Shown one piece after another: positions 26,051-34,797 of a stretch of DNA of 64,000 bases. How positions within the stretch are numbered: position 1 is the first letter of the stretch; each line of letters begins with the position of its first letter. Below the pieces are notes generated by a model that was not told where the DNA came from, did not search any database, and was given only the letters and a program-made list of their open reading frames with translations. The position numbers were made by a program, and so were the translations under genes. The stretch spans positions 174,407-238,406 of the forward strand of contig NZ_AOIJ01000061.1 of NCBI RefSeq assembly GCF_000337175.1, written 5' to 3'. The stretch is from Natrinema gari JCM 14663. Lineage in GTDB: Archaea > Halobacteriota > Halobacteria > Halobacteriales > Natrialbaceae.

Positions 26051-26710
26051 ATGGACTCCGCCGCGTTGTTGGATTTACTCGGGAACGAAAACCGAAGACG
26101 AATCCTTCGGTTGCTCGCCCGCAAACCGTGTTACGTGACCGAAATTTCGGAATACCTCGGCGTGAGTCCCAAGGCGGTTATCGAGCACCTCCGAAAACTC
26201 GAGGAAGCGGGACTGATCGAAAGTCGCGTCGACGACCAGCGGCGAAAGTACTTCCATATCGCTCGGAACGTCCGTCTCGAGGTGTCCGTCTCACCCTATG
26301 GCTTCGCGAGCAAGAGCGCCTATCCGGCGAACAACAGCTTCGATATCACCACCTGCCGGCACCTCTCGCTCGATGTCGCCTGGGACGACGCTGACGACCT
26401 CGACGACCTGCTCGTCGCCCTACAGGACCTCGAGCGACTCGAGAACGAACTCTCCTTGGCCCAGCGATGGGTCCAGGGGCGGCTCTGTGACGTCCTCGAT
26501 GAGATCTCCGAATCCATTGGTGCCGGGCCGGAAAGCCGGATCTACGCCGACCTGCTCGCGAGCATCCGTGCCAAGCCGAAATCGGTCGACGAGCTCAGCG
26601 ACGATATCGACGCTCCCCGCGAAGTCGTCGCCGAATTGCTCGAGGTGATGGCCGATAACGGGGTCGTGCGGCGAACCGAACGGGGCTGGGAACTGACGAC
26701 GAACGGCTGA
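26051..26710 (+). CDS. ArsR-like winged-helix regulator with C-terminal extension
   Basis: 219 residues. Residues 1-75 are an ArsR/SmtB-type winged helix: LLDLLGNENRRRILRLLARK, EISEYLGVSPKAVIEHLRKL and the wing ESRVDDQRRKYFHIARN. The middle has a small beta region (EVSVSPYGFASK) and a coiled coil (LVALQDLERLENELSLAQRW). The last 60 residues look like a second winged helix (SVDELSDDIDAPREVVAELL). No metal-binding Cys cluster is present. The gene follows the secreted protein on the same strand and may control it; that is inference. Confidence 0.78.
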   Translation: MDSAALLDLLGNENRRRILRLLARKPCYVTEISEYLGVSPKAVIEHLRKLEEAGLIESRVDDQRRKYFHIARNVRLEVSVSPYGFASKSAYPANNSFDITTCRHLSLDVAWDDADDLDDLLVALQDLERLENELSLAQRWVQGRLCDVLDEISESIGAGPESRIYADLLASIRAKPKSVDELSDDIDAPREVVAELLEVMADNGVVRRTERGWELTTNG

Positions 26711-26717
26711 GAACGGT

Positions 26718-27350
26718 TCAATCGAGATCCTGCGAGAGTCCGGCGCGGAGATCGCGACCGAAGTAGTAGCCGAGGACGGACGCGAGGAGCCCGACGGTCG
26801 CGCCGACGGCGACCAGCGTCTGTCCGGAGCCGATGGCGGCGATGACGGCGTTGCTGAGGATCGCCGCGATGCCGCCGACCGAGACGCCGGCGACACCCAC
26901 CTCGAGGTAGCGCCGCTTCGACGCGAGGAGTCCGACCGCGAAGGCGGCGGTAAACATCCCGACTGGACGGCCGGCGACCGGCAGTGCGGTTGCGCCGGCC
27001 AGTAAGCCGGCGCTGAGCACGCCCACGAGCGCGACGTACCCCTTCGGCGAGAAGTACCGCCCGAGCGAGAGCCGGGCGGTAAGCGGGGCGAACCACGACC
27101 GCAAGGTGCCGCTTTCGGACCCCTCGGCCGGGCCGTCGTCGGCGGGCGTGCCGGTCGATCCGCGCTCGAGACCGGCTTGGGAATCCAAGGGATCGGCGTC
27201 GACGGACGGAGCCGACGCGCCGGCGGACTCGGGCGGTGCGTCGCCGGCGTCAGTGCCCGTGTCCGAGAGCAAGCGGTCCGTTTCCTCTACGAGGTCGTCG
27301 GTAGCGGGAGGGTCTCGGCTCTCGGTGACCTCGTCCGAGCGGTCGCTCAT
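26718..27350 (-). CDS. Membrane protein with long disordered N terminus
   Basis: 210 residues. The first 80 are acidic and Ser/Gly/Pro-rich without structure. The rest holds four hydrophobic helices: GYVALVGVLSAGLLAGATAL, MFTAAFAVGLLAS, VGVAGVSVGGIAAILSNAVI and LVAVGATVGLLASVLGYYFG. The pattern is common among unnamed haloarchaeal membrane proteins. Its end lies 7 nt from the convergent end of the ArsR-like gene. Confidence 0.65.
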   Translation of the reverse strand: MSDRSDEVTESRDPPATDDLVEETDRLLSDTGTDAGDAPPESAGASAPSVDADPLDSQAGLERGSTGTPADDGPAEGSESGTLRSWFAPLTARLSLGRYFSPKGYVALVGVLSAGLLAGATALPVAGRPVGMFTAAFAVGLLASKRRYLEVGVAGVSVGGIAAILSNAVIAAIGSGQTLVAVGATVGLLASVLGYYFGRDLRAGLSQDLD

Positions 27351-27528
27351 ACGTCAATCGACGCGTGCCCACACCATGGGCCTTTCCCAACGCGGCCCTG
27401 GGATGAGCCGGCGGTCACTGCTCCATGGGGGCTCCAACGCGAGGCGACGGCGGGACCGGTTGAAGCGGGACAGCAGCCGTCGCTCGAGACGGTCGAAAGA
27501 CGGCGTGGAAAACGCAACCAGCTAGTAG

Positions 27529-29871
27529 TTATCTGACGGAATCGAGCAGGAGTTTCTGTTCGACGCGTTTGACCTCGTGTTGGACGTCGCGGACGGCGTC
27601 GATGTTCGCCGAAATGGAGCTAATGCCCTCGTTGACGAGGAACTGAACCATCTCTGGTTTGGAGCCGGCTTGTCCGCAGATGCTCGTTTCGACGTCGTGT
27701 TCGCGGCAGGTCTCGATGACGTCACCGATCAGTCGCAAGACAGACGGATGGAGTTCGTCGAAACGGTCGGCGACGTGTTCGTTGTTGCGGTCGACCGCGA
27801 GCGTGTACTGGGTCAGGTCGTTGGTCCCGAAGGAGGCGAAGTCGATGCCCGCCTCGGCCATCTCCTCGACCGACAGCGCGGCTGCAGGCGTCTCGATCAT
27901 CGCTCCCCACTTCCGTTTCTCGGGGTCGATGCCCGCTTCTTTCATGCAGCTTTTGGCCCGATAGATGTCCTCGGCGTCGTTGACCAGCGGGAACATGATC
28001 TCGACGTTGTCATAGCCCATCTCGTAGAGCCGGTGGAACGCCTCGAGCTCGTGGGCGAAGACGTCGGTCCGGTCGAGCGAGCGCCGAATGCCGCGATAGC
28101 CGAGCATCGGGTTGTGCTCTTCGGGTTCGTCCTCGCCGCCCTCGAGCTGTCGGAACTCGTCGCTCGGGGCGTCGAGAGTGCGGACACGGACGGGGCGCGG
28201 GTAGAACTCGTCTGCGACGCCGCGGATGCCGTCGACGAGTTCCGAGATGTAGTCGTCGACGCCGTTTTCGGCGATGAACTTCTCGGGCGTCTGGTTCAGC
28301 GAGAGGATCATGTGCTCGGTCCGAAGCAGACCGACGCCGTCCGCGCCCGTCGCGGCCGCACGTTCGGCCGCCTCCGGGATCGAGACGTTGACCTTGACCT
28401 CGGTGGCGGTCATCGGCTTGACCGGCGACTGCGGACGGACCTCCTCGACGGGTTCGGTCTCCTCTTCCGGTTCGACTTCGCTCCCCTCGAGCACGGAGCC
28501 TTTGTCGCCGTCGAGGGTGACGACCTGGCCGTCCTCCAGGATCGTCGTCGCGTTGGTCGTCCCGACAATGGCTGGAACGCCGAGTTCGCGGGAGACGATG
28601 GCGGCGTGGCTGGTCATGCCGCCCTCGTCAGTGATGATCCCCGAAGCCCGTTTCATCGCGGGCACCATATCGGGCATCGTCATCTCGGTGACGATGATGT
28701 CGCCCTCGCCGACCTTGGCCAGATCGTCGAGTTTGGTGACGATTTTCGCGGGGCCGCTGACCGTCCCCGGACTCGAGCCGAGGCCGTCGACGATGACCTC
28801 GCCGGAGCCGCCCGCGTCGGCGGTGCCGGCGCTGCTGGTGTTCTCGGCGGCCTGGACGCTCCCGCTGCCGTCGGTCAGGCCCTTTGTGGGGTCGACGCTG
28901 CCGGTCGCGCTCGCGGCGTCGCTGCCCTCCTCGTCGATCGTCGTGATCGGTCGGGACTGGAGCATGTAGACGTCGTCCTCGACGATGGCCCATTCGACGT
29001 CCTGGGGCTCGCCGTAGTGGTCCTCGACGCGCTCACCGAGATCCATGAGGGAGCTGATCTCGTCGTCGGAGATGACCCGCTGGGTGCGCTTGTCCTCAGG
29101 CACCTCGCGCTCGACGGTTTGGCCGGTCGCCTCGTCTTTCTCGTGTTTGACCTTCTTCTCGGCGACGGTCACGTCCATCGAGCGATCCTTGCGGTCGATG
29201 ACGTAGTTGTCCGGCGAGACCGCGCCGGAGACGACGGCCTCGCCCAGTCCCCACGCGGCCTCAATGATCATCGTCGGATCGCCCGTCGAGGGGTGGCTCG
29301 TGAACATCACGCCCGATTTCTCGGCGTCGACCATCTGCTGGACGACGACCGCGATGTTCACCGCGGAGTGATCGAAGCCCTGTTCCTGGCGGTAGTAGAT
29401 CGCCCGCTGGGTGAACAGCGAGGCCCAACACTCCCGAACGCGGTCGAGCAAGTCCTCCTCGGTGACGTTGAGGAACGTTTCTTGCTGGCCCGCGAAGGAG
29501 GCGTCGGGCAGGTCCTCAGCCGTCGCCGACGACCGAACCGCGACGAACGCCTCACCGTCGCCGACCTCGCCGTAGCTCTCGAGGATCTCGTCGCGTAACT
29601 CGTCGGGGAACGGGGTCTCGAGGATGAGTTCCTGTGCGCGGTCGGCGGCGTCGGCCAGCGCGGTCGAGTCGTCGACATCAACGTCGACGGCCGCGAACAG
29701 TTCCTCGTCGATTTCGGCTTCTTCGATAAACGATCGGTAGGTCCCGGCGGTTACGACGAATCCCGGTGGAACGGGCAGCCCCGCGCCCGTCAACTCACCG
29801 AGGGAGGCACCTTTACCGCCGACCTGCTCGAGGTCGCCGGCACTGATCTCGTCCAGCCAGAGTACAGCCAT
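27529..29871 (-). CDS. ppsA: Phosphoenolpyruvate synthase
   Basis: 780 residues. Converts pyruvate and ATP to PEP, AMP and phosphate at the entry to gluconeogenesis. The N-terminal ATP-grasp domain opens LDEISAGDLEQVGGKGASLG. The swivelling phospho-histidine domain is GGMTSHAAIVSRELG, with catalytic His422. The C-terminal TIM barrel has GVGLLRTEHM, EIMFPLVNDAEDI and SICGQAGSKPEMVQFLVNEG. Between the first two domains is a Gly/Ser/Ala-rich linker of about 45 residues (GSDAASATGSVDPTKG), longer than usual. The gene stands alone. Confidence 0.95.
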   Translation of the reverse strand: MAVLWLDEISAGDLEQVGGKGASLGELTGAGLPVPPGFVVTAGTYRSFIEEAEIDEELFAAVDVDVDDSTALADAADRAQELILETPFPDELRDEILESYGEVGDGEAFVAVRSSATAEDLPDASFAGQQETFLNVTEEDLLDRVRECWASLFTQRAIYYRQEQGFDHSAVNIAVVVQQMVDAEKSGVMFTSHPSTGDPTMIIEAAWGLGEAVVSGAVSPDNYVIDRKDRSMDVTVAEKKVKHEKDEATGQTVEREVPEDKRTQRVISDDEISSLMDLGERVEDHYGEPQDVEWAIVEDDVYMLQSRPITTIDEEGSDAASATGSVDPTKGLTDGSGSVQAAENTSSAGTADAGGSGEVIVDGLGSSPGTVSGPAKIVTKLDDLAKVGEGDIIVTEMTMPDMVPAMKRASGIITDEGGMTSHAAIVSRELGVPAIVGTTNATTILEDGQVVTLDGDKGSVLEGSEVEPEEETEPVEEVRPQSPVKPMTATEVKVNVSIPEAAERAAATGADGVGLLRTEHMILSLNQTPEKFIAENGVDDYISELVDGIRGVADEFYPRPVRVRTLDAPSDEFRQLEGGEDEPEEHNPMLGYRGIRRSLDRTDVFAHELEAFHRLYEMGYDNVEIMFPLVNDAEDIYRAKSCMKEAGIDPEKRKWGAMIETPAAALSVEEMAEAGIDFASFGTNDLTQYTLAVDRNNEHVADRFDELHPSVLRLIGDVIETCREHDVETSICGQAGSKPEMVQFLVNEGISSISANIDAVRDVQHEVKRVEQKLLLDSVR

Positions 29872-30006
29872 CTCTAGAGAGTCCCTCAGTGGAACGAATA
29901 AAGAAGGTTGCGAACGGGCGCTCCCAGCCGAAACTCGGATCTGAGTAAATCACGCGCCGGTGCAGGCGACCGACGGGGACTCCCGCGCCCGACTCCGACC
30001 GCGCGG

Positions 30007-30906
30007 TCAGGCTTCGAGGATTTCGTCCTCGTCGGTCTCGGGAACGGCCATCGAACCGTCGAGCACGGTCACGCCGCGGCCGCCGACACGGACGGCGTCC
30101 CCGAGGCGAACGCGAACGATTCCCGGCCGGTCGACGTAGTGGCCCTGCTCGAGTCGGAGTTCCGCTGGCAGGTCGCCGTCGAACGCGCCGAAGCGATCGA
30201 GGTACGCGCTGACGGCCCCGCTTGCGGTGCCGGTGACGGGGTCCTCCGGGACGCCGGCTCCCGGCGCGAACATCCGCCCGTGGACCGTTGACTCGGCCTC
30301 GAGGGCGTCGAACGTGAACAGATAGACGCCCGTCGCGTCGACGGCGTTCGTCAGCGCCTCGACCGCCGCCAGGTCCGGGTTGGCGTCGCCGACATCTGAG
30401 AGGTACGTGATCGGGACGATCAGGAACGGGAGGCCGGTCGAGGCCACCGCGAGCGGAATGTCGTCGCTCGCGCCCTCGAGCGCGGCCCGATCGACCCCGA
30501 GCGCGTCGGCCACGCGGCCGTATCCGATATCGACCTCGCGAATCGACGGCTCGTCCTGTGTCATCCAGATCGTCCCGTCCTCGTCTACGTCGATCTCGAG
30601 TCGGCCGACGTTCGTCTCGAGGGCCGTCGTCCCGGGCTCGAGGCCCTCGTCGCGGAGGTGGGCGAAGGTGCCGATCGTCGCGTGCCCACAGAGATCGACC
30701 TCCTGGGTCGGCGTGAAGTATCTGATCCGGCGGTCTGCGGTCTCGCTCGAGCGGAGGAAGGCAGTTTCGCTGACTGCCATCTCCGCAGCGATCGCCTGCA
30801 TCTGGTCGCTCGAGAGGCCGTCCGCGTCCGGGACGACACCGGCTGGGTTCCCCGTGTGTGGGTCGTCGGTAAACGCGTCGACCTGCAAGATACGAGTTGT
30901 CTCCAT
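30007..30906 (-). CDS. PhzF family isomerase-like protein
   Basis: 299 residues, the usual PhzF length. The family signatures are present: DAFTDDPHTGNPAGVV near the start, MAVSETAFLRSSE containing the conserved catalytic Glu, DLCGHATIGTFAHL, and GAGVPEDPVTGTASGAVSAY in the C-terminal half. PhzF itself isomerises a phenazine precursor; most archaeal relatives have no proven substrate, and there are no phenazine genes nearby. It lies about 100 nt from the lipoprotein hydrolase on the same strand. Confidence 0.85.
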   Translation of the reverse strand: METTRILQVDAFTDDPHTGNPAGVVPDADGLSSDQMQAIAAEMAVSETAFLRSSETADRRIRYFTPTQEVDLCGHATIGTFAHLRDEGLEPGTTALETNVGRLEIDVDEDGTIWMTQDEPSIREVDIGYGRVADALGVDRAALEGASDDIPLAVASTGLPFLIVPITYLSDVGDANPDLAAVEALTNAVDATGVYLFTFDALEAESTVHGRMFAPGAGVPEDPVTGTASGAVSAYLDRFGAFDGDLPAELRLEQGHYVDRPGIVRVRLGDAVRVGGRGVTVLDGSMAVPETDEDEILEA

Positions 30907-31009
30907 ACGACATAGGTTGGACGACTGTCGTATGAATCCTCGGTCCTCAAAGCCCCAGTTCGTCTTCAGGAGTCGCCTGTCAGTTCAAACCGGGGCGACT
31001 TTGATGCAA

Positions 31010-32362
31010 TTACACGTCGTCGATCCAGCCGACGAAATCATCGACGACGCGTTCGGCGACGTTGTTCCGAACGAAGGACTCGAAGACGACGGCCGGTCCC
31101 TCGCCCGGCATGAGCAGGTGATTGAGGCCGTCGTAGGTCTTGAATTCGGGCACTGACCGGTCGCCGAGTTCCGATCGCCACAGCTCGAGGTCGTCCTCGA
31201 CAGTGACTTGGTAGTCGCGGTCGCCCTGCAGGAACAGCAGCGGCGCGTCGAGCTTGCCGGCGACTTCGATGTGATCGTAGGACTCGAGGCTCGCCCAAAG
31301 GGCACCGGGTAGCCCGACGATAATTTCGTCCGGATCGTAGTCGCCGTCCCGGATCCGAGCGACATCGTCGGACCACTCCTCGTATCGTTCGCTCATTCCC
31401 TCCCACGTTCGATCGCCGACCGTCGCCTGATGCTCCAGCTGGTCGAGGACCATCTCGTGGAACGGGCGCGCCGGGGCGGCCAACCCGGCGACGCCGGCCA
31501 GATTCCCGTCTCGGTCGGCGATTCGTGGGGCAGCCATGCCGCCCATACTGTGACCAGCAACGACGATCCGGTCGCCGTCGACGCCGTCGACCGTTCGGAG
31601 ACGCTCAATCGCGACCAGCGCGTCGTCGACGGTGACGCGATCGAGCGTATGGTCCGCCGGCGCCACCTCACACGTGTGGGTCCGCTTATCGTACCGCAGG
31701 GTCGCGATCCCCTGCGTCGCGAGCCCGTCGGCGAGATCCTTGAACATCCGCGTCGCGACCTGTTGGACATCCCTATTTGCCTTCCCGGAGCCGTGGACGA
31801 GAACGACTCCCGGGACGTTGTCACCGTTGGACGGTGTCGTGACGGTCCCGCCAAGCGAGCACTCGTCGGTTTCGAGGTCGATATCTCGCTCGTCGACCGC
31901 GCTGGGGTCGACGTAGGTCGGTCGCTCGTAGGCGTCGTTGAACGCGAACTCGAAGATACGGGACTCGGCGTCGAAGACCAGACGAAGCCCGTGCTCGCCG
32001 TGATCGAACGCCATCGTGACATCGATGGTATCGTGGCCGCTCATCACTGTCTCCTCGGTGGCAGCGATCCCGTCGAACGCGCCGCCGACTGCCGTGTATC
32101 CAAGCCAAATCTGCTCGAGTTGGCCGACACCTATCTCTTCCCGGACGGACGGCGCGAACCGCTTGAGGGCGCTCTCGAATCGCGCGTCCGCGAGGTCATT
32201 GACGAACGACATCGCCACGTCCGTGACCGGTTCTGACCGGTTGGCATCGGTACCCTGCTCGCCGTCCGACTCCTGGGAGAGGAAATCGGTACAGCCCGCC
32301 ACGGCCGATAATGCTGCTGTCGATACTGACGTCACCACGGTGCGGCGTCGAACGGGGGGCAT
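31010..32362 (-). CDS. Tat lipoprotein with DUF3887-like and alpha/beta-hydrolase domains
   Basis: 450 residues from the ATG at 32362. The N terminus is a twin-arginine lipoprotein signal, RRRTVVTSVSTAALSAVAGC, with the lipid-bearing Cys at its end. Residues about 45-130 resemble the DUF3887 domain. An alpha/beta hydrolase follows, with a strand PGVVLVHGSGKANRD, the nucleophile elbow VVAGHSMGGMAAPRI, the acid in LFLQGDRDYQVTVEDD and the His in GLNHLLMPGEG. It is probably an exported, lipid-anchored serine hydrolase. An ATG at 32383 would add seven residues before the signal. Confidence 0.8.
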   Translation of the reverse strand: MPPVRRRTVVTSVSTAALSAVAGCTDFLSQESDGEQGTDANRSEPVTDVAMSFVNDLADARFESALKRFAPSVREEIGVGQLEQIWLGYTAVGGAFDGIAATEETVMSGHDTIDVTMAFDHGEHGLRLVFDAESRIFEFAFNDAYERPTYVDPSAVDERDIDLETDECSLGGTVTTPSNGDNVPGVVLVHGSGKANRDVQQVATRMFKDLADGLATQGIATLRYDKRTHTCEVAPADHTLDRVTVDDALVAIERLRTVDGVDGDRIVVAGHSMGGMAAPRIADRDGNLAGVAGLAAPARPFHEMVLDQLEHQATVGDRTWEGMSERYEEWSDDVARIRDGDYDPDEIIVGLPGALWASLESYDHIEVAGKLDAPLLFLQGDRDYQVTVEDDLELWRSELGDRSVPEFKTYDGLNHLLMPGEGPAVVFESFVRNNVAERVVDDFVGWIDDV

Positions 32363-32383
32363 CGATAACGGATCCGTCAACAT

Positions 32384-32690
32384 TGCCTCAGATAAGCGTA
32401 CTGTCCGTTCTCGATTACTGTTTCGGGTGTTGATAGATGGTAGACGCTTTTCACCGAATTCTCATCAGCGAGACCACCTTTCCGGCCCGATTCAGTCGTC
32501 GCCGGACTCATCGAGCGCGGCCTGACCGGTGTCTAGCACGTCACCGACGCGCCTCATAACCGACATCGACCTCGCGAAGGCGGGGGTTGTCCTTGGTCGT
32601 TCAGACAGTGCCGTCATCGTCACTCCCGGGGGGAGTGATTCCCGACTCGAGACTCTCGTCGGAGAGGGAGGCAAGACGATCGATCGGCGC
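32384..32690. other. Non-coding or decayed region at the left edge of the accessory island
   Basis: No complete gene. On the minus strand, roughly 32492-32590, a frame ends VMRRVGDVLDTGQAALDESG plus stop, which looks like the C terminus of a haloarchaeal protein without its body. This may be a decayed gene end left by the rearrangement that brought in the neighbouring island; confidence in that reading is low. Confidence 0.3.
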
Positions 32691-32798
32691 AGAACGCAGG
32701 CCGTCCTTGTACAGTGGGTGCATTACTACAACCGACGGAGACTGCGTCAAGTCCTCGATGGAAAGACGCCGATCAAGGAGATGCAGAACAACCAGTGA
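32691..32798 (+). pseudogene. Transposase/integrase C-terminal remnant
   Basis: The frame reads TQAVLVQWVHYYNRRRLRQV then LDGKTPIKEMQNNQ and stops. The pattern of a Trp/Tyr-rich helix followed by YN-x-R and a xGKTP motif is typical of the C-terminal end of rve-type (IS3/IS481-like) transposases. Nothing upstream in this frame resembles the catalytic core, so only the tail survives. The AT-rich stretch starting just after it marks the border with the accessory island. Confidence 0.45.
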
Positions 32799-32853
32799 TA
32801 TAGTTATTTTCTCATCATTAATATATGTTTATATATAGTGGATATAGATTAGA

Positions 32854-32860
32854 TTTATAC
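32854..32860 (+). promoter_or_regulatory. TATA box of the Tat-exported island protein
   Basis: TTTATAC lies 24-30 nt before the ATG at 32884, within an AT-rich stretch (32798-32883) that contrasts with the GC-rich surroundings. Confidence 0.5.
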
Positions 32861-32883
32861 TGCTGGTGAAATATCTAACTGAC

Positions 32884-33954
32884 ATGTTGGATGAAAACCC
32901 AACTCGTCGCAAGACGCTGCAAATATTCGGCGCTGTTGCGTTCGGCGGTACCATGTCTCTCGGAGCAACGCCAGTCCAAGGAACGAACGATGGTAGTCGC
33001 CCTGTTCTGGCCAGCGGACGGCGCATCATTCGTCGGATCCCCATGGACGATGGATTTCTCCGGAAAGTGAAATTCGAGGTCGAAGAGACGAATCCCATCT
33101 CAGTCGAAGTGCGAGACGGAGAAGTTACAACGAACACCGAGTCCGGAAGTTACAACCCTGCTGTCAAGCCAGGTAGTACGGTTGACCTCGGGAGCGACGA
33201 GATGACCATCGATGAACAAGCGATCGAAGTTCAACTTTCAGGGCAGACTGATGTCGATAGTGTTCTCGAGGGGACCGGATTAGAGATAGCCCGGCAGGAT
33301 GATCCGGACGTAATCAAATACAAAGATACAACAATTTTGGGAACTGTCGAGCAACACTACGCTCAGGAGATGCGGACACGGGGTGCAGTGTTAGCCGACG
33401 ATTCCGTCTCCCCGCAGGCGGAATCGAACCCGCTGCTTGCTGCGGAGTGTTCGAAGTACACGTACAATGGAGACGACCCGTCCGATCCGGATGACCTCGC
33501 CGAGCGAACAGCACCGATCAATGTCGCGTGGGATACTGGAAACGATGCATCGGACATACAGGCAGAGATGCAGAATGTGGGCTGGGAATCGCCATGGCCG
33601 TCCGGTGATAAATACATCTTCGAGGACGAATCTACCGTCAAGGCGCAAGACGAACATGTAAAAAAGAATATCTCTCCTGATGTGGTGCCAAATCAGTATC
33701 ACGTCCGAGCGTATGATCTGTCCGGCGTTGATAATCTAGCGGTTATCGGGGCGGGTCATAGAGACCCGGTGGATCACAATCAAGGCTGCGAATGGGTCGG
33801 AATCGGCTGTGATGTCAACTGGAGAGTGTCAGAGACGCGCGAAGAAGTGTCGGATGACTGGACGGACGTGTTGACAAAATGGGCGGGGAACGCAAACATT
33901 GACTCTGCATCGGGCAATTACGACTACATTCGAGGAAGTGTAAAAGGACACTGA
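32884..33954 (+). CDS. Tat-exported protein of unknown function, possible LssY_C-like domain
   Basis: 356 residues. The N terminus is a twin-arginine signal, TRRKTLQIFGAVAFGGTMSL. Residues 60-180 are beta-rich and acidic. The C-terminal part (about 200-345) contains TAPINVAWDTGNDASDIQAE, QNVGWESPWP, QYHVRAYDL, and GCDVNWRVSETREEV. The order P-I-N-V, a Gly-Trp after a helix, then H-x-R and a late acidic/Arg segment resembles the LssY C-terminal domain, but this is a weak hand match. Only three cysteines are present. GC content is clearly lower than in neighbouring genes, which suggests acquisition. An ATG at 32866 would add six residues before the signal. Confidence 0.6.
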   Translation: MLDENPTRRKTLQIFGAVAFGGTMSLGATPVQGTNDGSRPVLASGRRIIRRIPMDDGFLRKVKFEVEETNPISVEVRDGEVTTNTESGSYNPAVKPGSTVDLGSDEMTIDEQAIEVQLSGQTDVDSVLEGTGLEIARQDDPDVIKYKDTTILGTVEQHYAQEMRTRGAVLADDSVSPQAESNPLLAAECSKYTYNGDDPSDPDDLAERTAPINVAWDTGNDASDIQAEMQNVGWESPWPSGDKYIFEDESTVKAQDEHVKKNISPDVVPNQYHVRAYDLSGVDNLAVIGAGHRDPVDHNQGCEWVGIGCDVNWRVSETREEVSDDWTDVLTKWAGNANIDSASGNYDYIRGSVKGH

Positions 33955-34050
33955 CAAGCATACAGGCTATCCTCCTGTCTGTCCAGTAACCTCGAGTGAA
34001 GACAGGTGACCGCGTAGCAACTATCTACACGCCAACAGTGCCAAACGAGT

Positions 34051-34557
34051 ATGCAGGGTAATATTGACCCGACATTCGGGAGTAGTCCTGTTGATGCGGC
34101 CGTCTCTATCGCGCTTGCATCGTTTACCCTCCTCGGACTGTATGCCCTCCAGAAGCGAACCGATACTCCGAAAGGGGGCGCTGCAGCCAGTAGTGGTTGG
34201 TACGTCCTGATGTGTGCTCTGGTCTATCTTGGTCCGCGATATGTCCATGACGCGTTTGCATCTGGTGTCTTCACGTTTCAGTACCTCCTCTGGGTTTTCG
34301 TGACTGTCGTCCCACTAGTGGCGCTTCAGGCTGGACTTCCAGTGTACATTTTTGCAACCCGTGGAAACGCGGGCGCGTTGGTTGGATTGTTCGCTGTAAC
34401 TGTCCTCACGTTTTGGGGACTACTGGGCACTGGTGGTGAGTCGGATATTCTGGTTGGGTATCCGTACGCTGTGTTTCCAATCGCCATCATCATCGTTTCA
34501 GTTACGACCGGCGTGGATGTCGTTGCCCGAAAAGTAGCAAAACGGGTTGGTATGTAA
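34051..34557 (+). CDS. Island-encoded membrane protein
   Basis: 168 residues with five hydrophobic segments: AAVSIALASFTLLGLYAL, WYVLMCALVYLG, LLWVFVTVVPLVALQAGL, ALVGLFAVTVLTFWGLLG and AVFPIAIIIVSVTTGVDVV. It lies 96 nt after the Tat-exported protein on the same strand, with the same lower GC content, so the two may be a transferred pair (exported protein plus membrane partner). I do not recognise the family. Confidence 0.6.
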   Translation: MQGNIDPTFGSSPVDAAVSIALASFTLLGLYALQKRTDTPKGGAAASSGWYVLMCALVYLGPRYVHDAFASGVFTFQYLLWVFVTVVPLVALQAGLPVYIFATRGNAGALVGLFAVTVLTFWGLLGTGGESDILVGYPYAVFPIAIIIVSVTTGVDVVARKVAKRVGM

Positions 34558-34680
34558 GCCCTGTCGAGGAAACGACCCATTCTTTTACTGATTTTCTGTT
34601 ATCTGCTGGGGCGAGTGGATGCCAGTGTCGTCTCACCGGACACTGGTGTAATAATACACGGTTTTCAGATAGCAGATGCT
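34558..34680 (+). promoter_or_regulatory. Two adjacent inverted repeats at the promoter of a small ORF
   Basis: CCAGTGTC (34622-34629) pairs with GACACTGG (34639-34646) across a 9-nt loop. The second element, GTGTAATAATACAC (34646-34659), is a near-perfect palindrome whose AT core TAATAATA (34649-34656) sits 25-32 nt before the ATG at 34681, the TATA position. The layout suggests an operator overlapping a promoter. A T-rich stretch after 34571 may be a terminator for the membrane-protein gene. Confidence 0.45.
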
Positions 34681-34770
34681 ATGGCAGTTTACTCACCGAC
34701 CGTGCGGTCCGTCGGCCGCGTCGGTGACACACGTGAACTCGTCGTCGGGAACGGCTATAGTAGCAACTGA
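34681..34770 (+). CDS. 29-codon ORF ending in the dispersed repeat
   Basis: Reads MAVYSPTVRSVGRVGDTREL then VVGNGYSSN and stop. Support: a TATA-like sequence at the leaderless spacing inside a palindrome, and an ending (Tyr-Ser-Ser-Asn, stop) contributed by the 43-bp dispersed repeat also found at the end of the 8339 gene. Against: it is very short and could be the surviving tail of a longer gene. Function unknown. Confidence 0.35.
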   Translation: MAVYSPTVRSVGRVGDTRELVVGNGYSSN

Positions 34771-34797
34771 ACGTCATTGCATACCTGATCGCACGAC
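34755..34797 (+). repeat. 43-bp dispersed repeat, copy 2
   Basis: Begins CTATAGTAGCAACTGAACGT and matches the minus-strand copy at 8312-8354 in 35 of 43 positions without gaps. It spans the stop codon of the small ORF and marks the right border of the accessory island. Confidence 0.55.

Noticed and set aside
27577..29598. 673-codon plus-strand ORF opposite ppsA
   Set aside because: Mirror frame of a well-identified PEP synthase gene with all catalytic motifs on the minus strand.
32884..33954. Halocin C8-like precursor
   Set aside because: The Tat signal and adjacent membrane protein fit, but the C-terminal region has only three cysteines, not the ten of the mature microhalocin.
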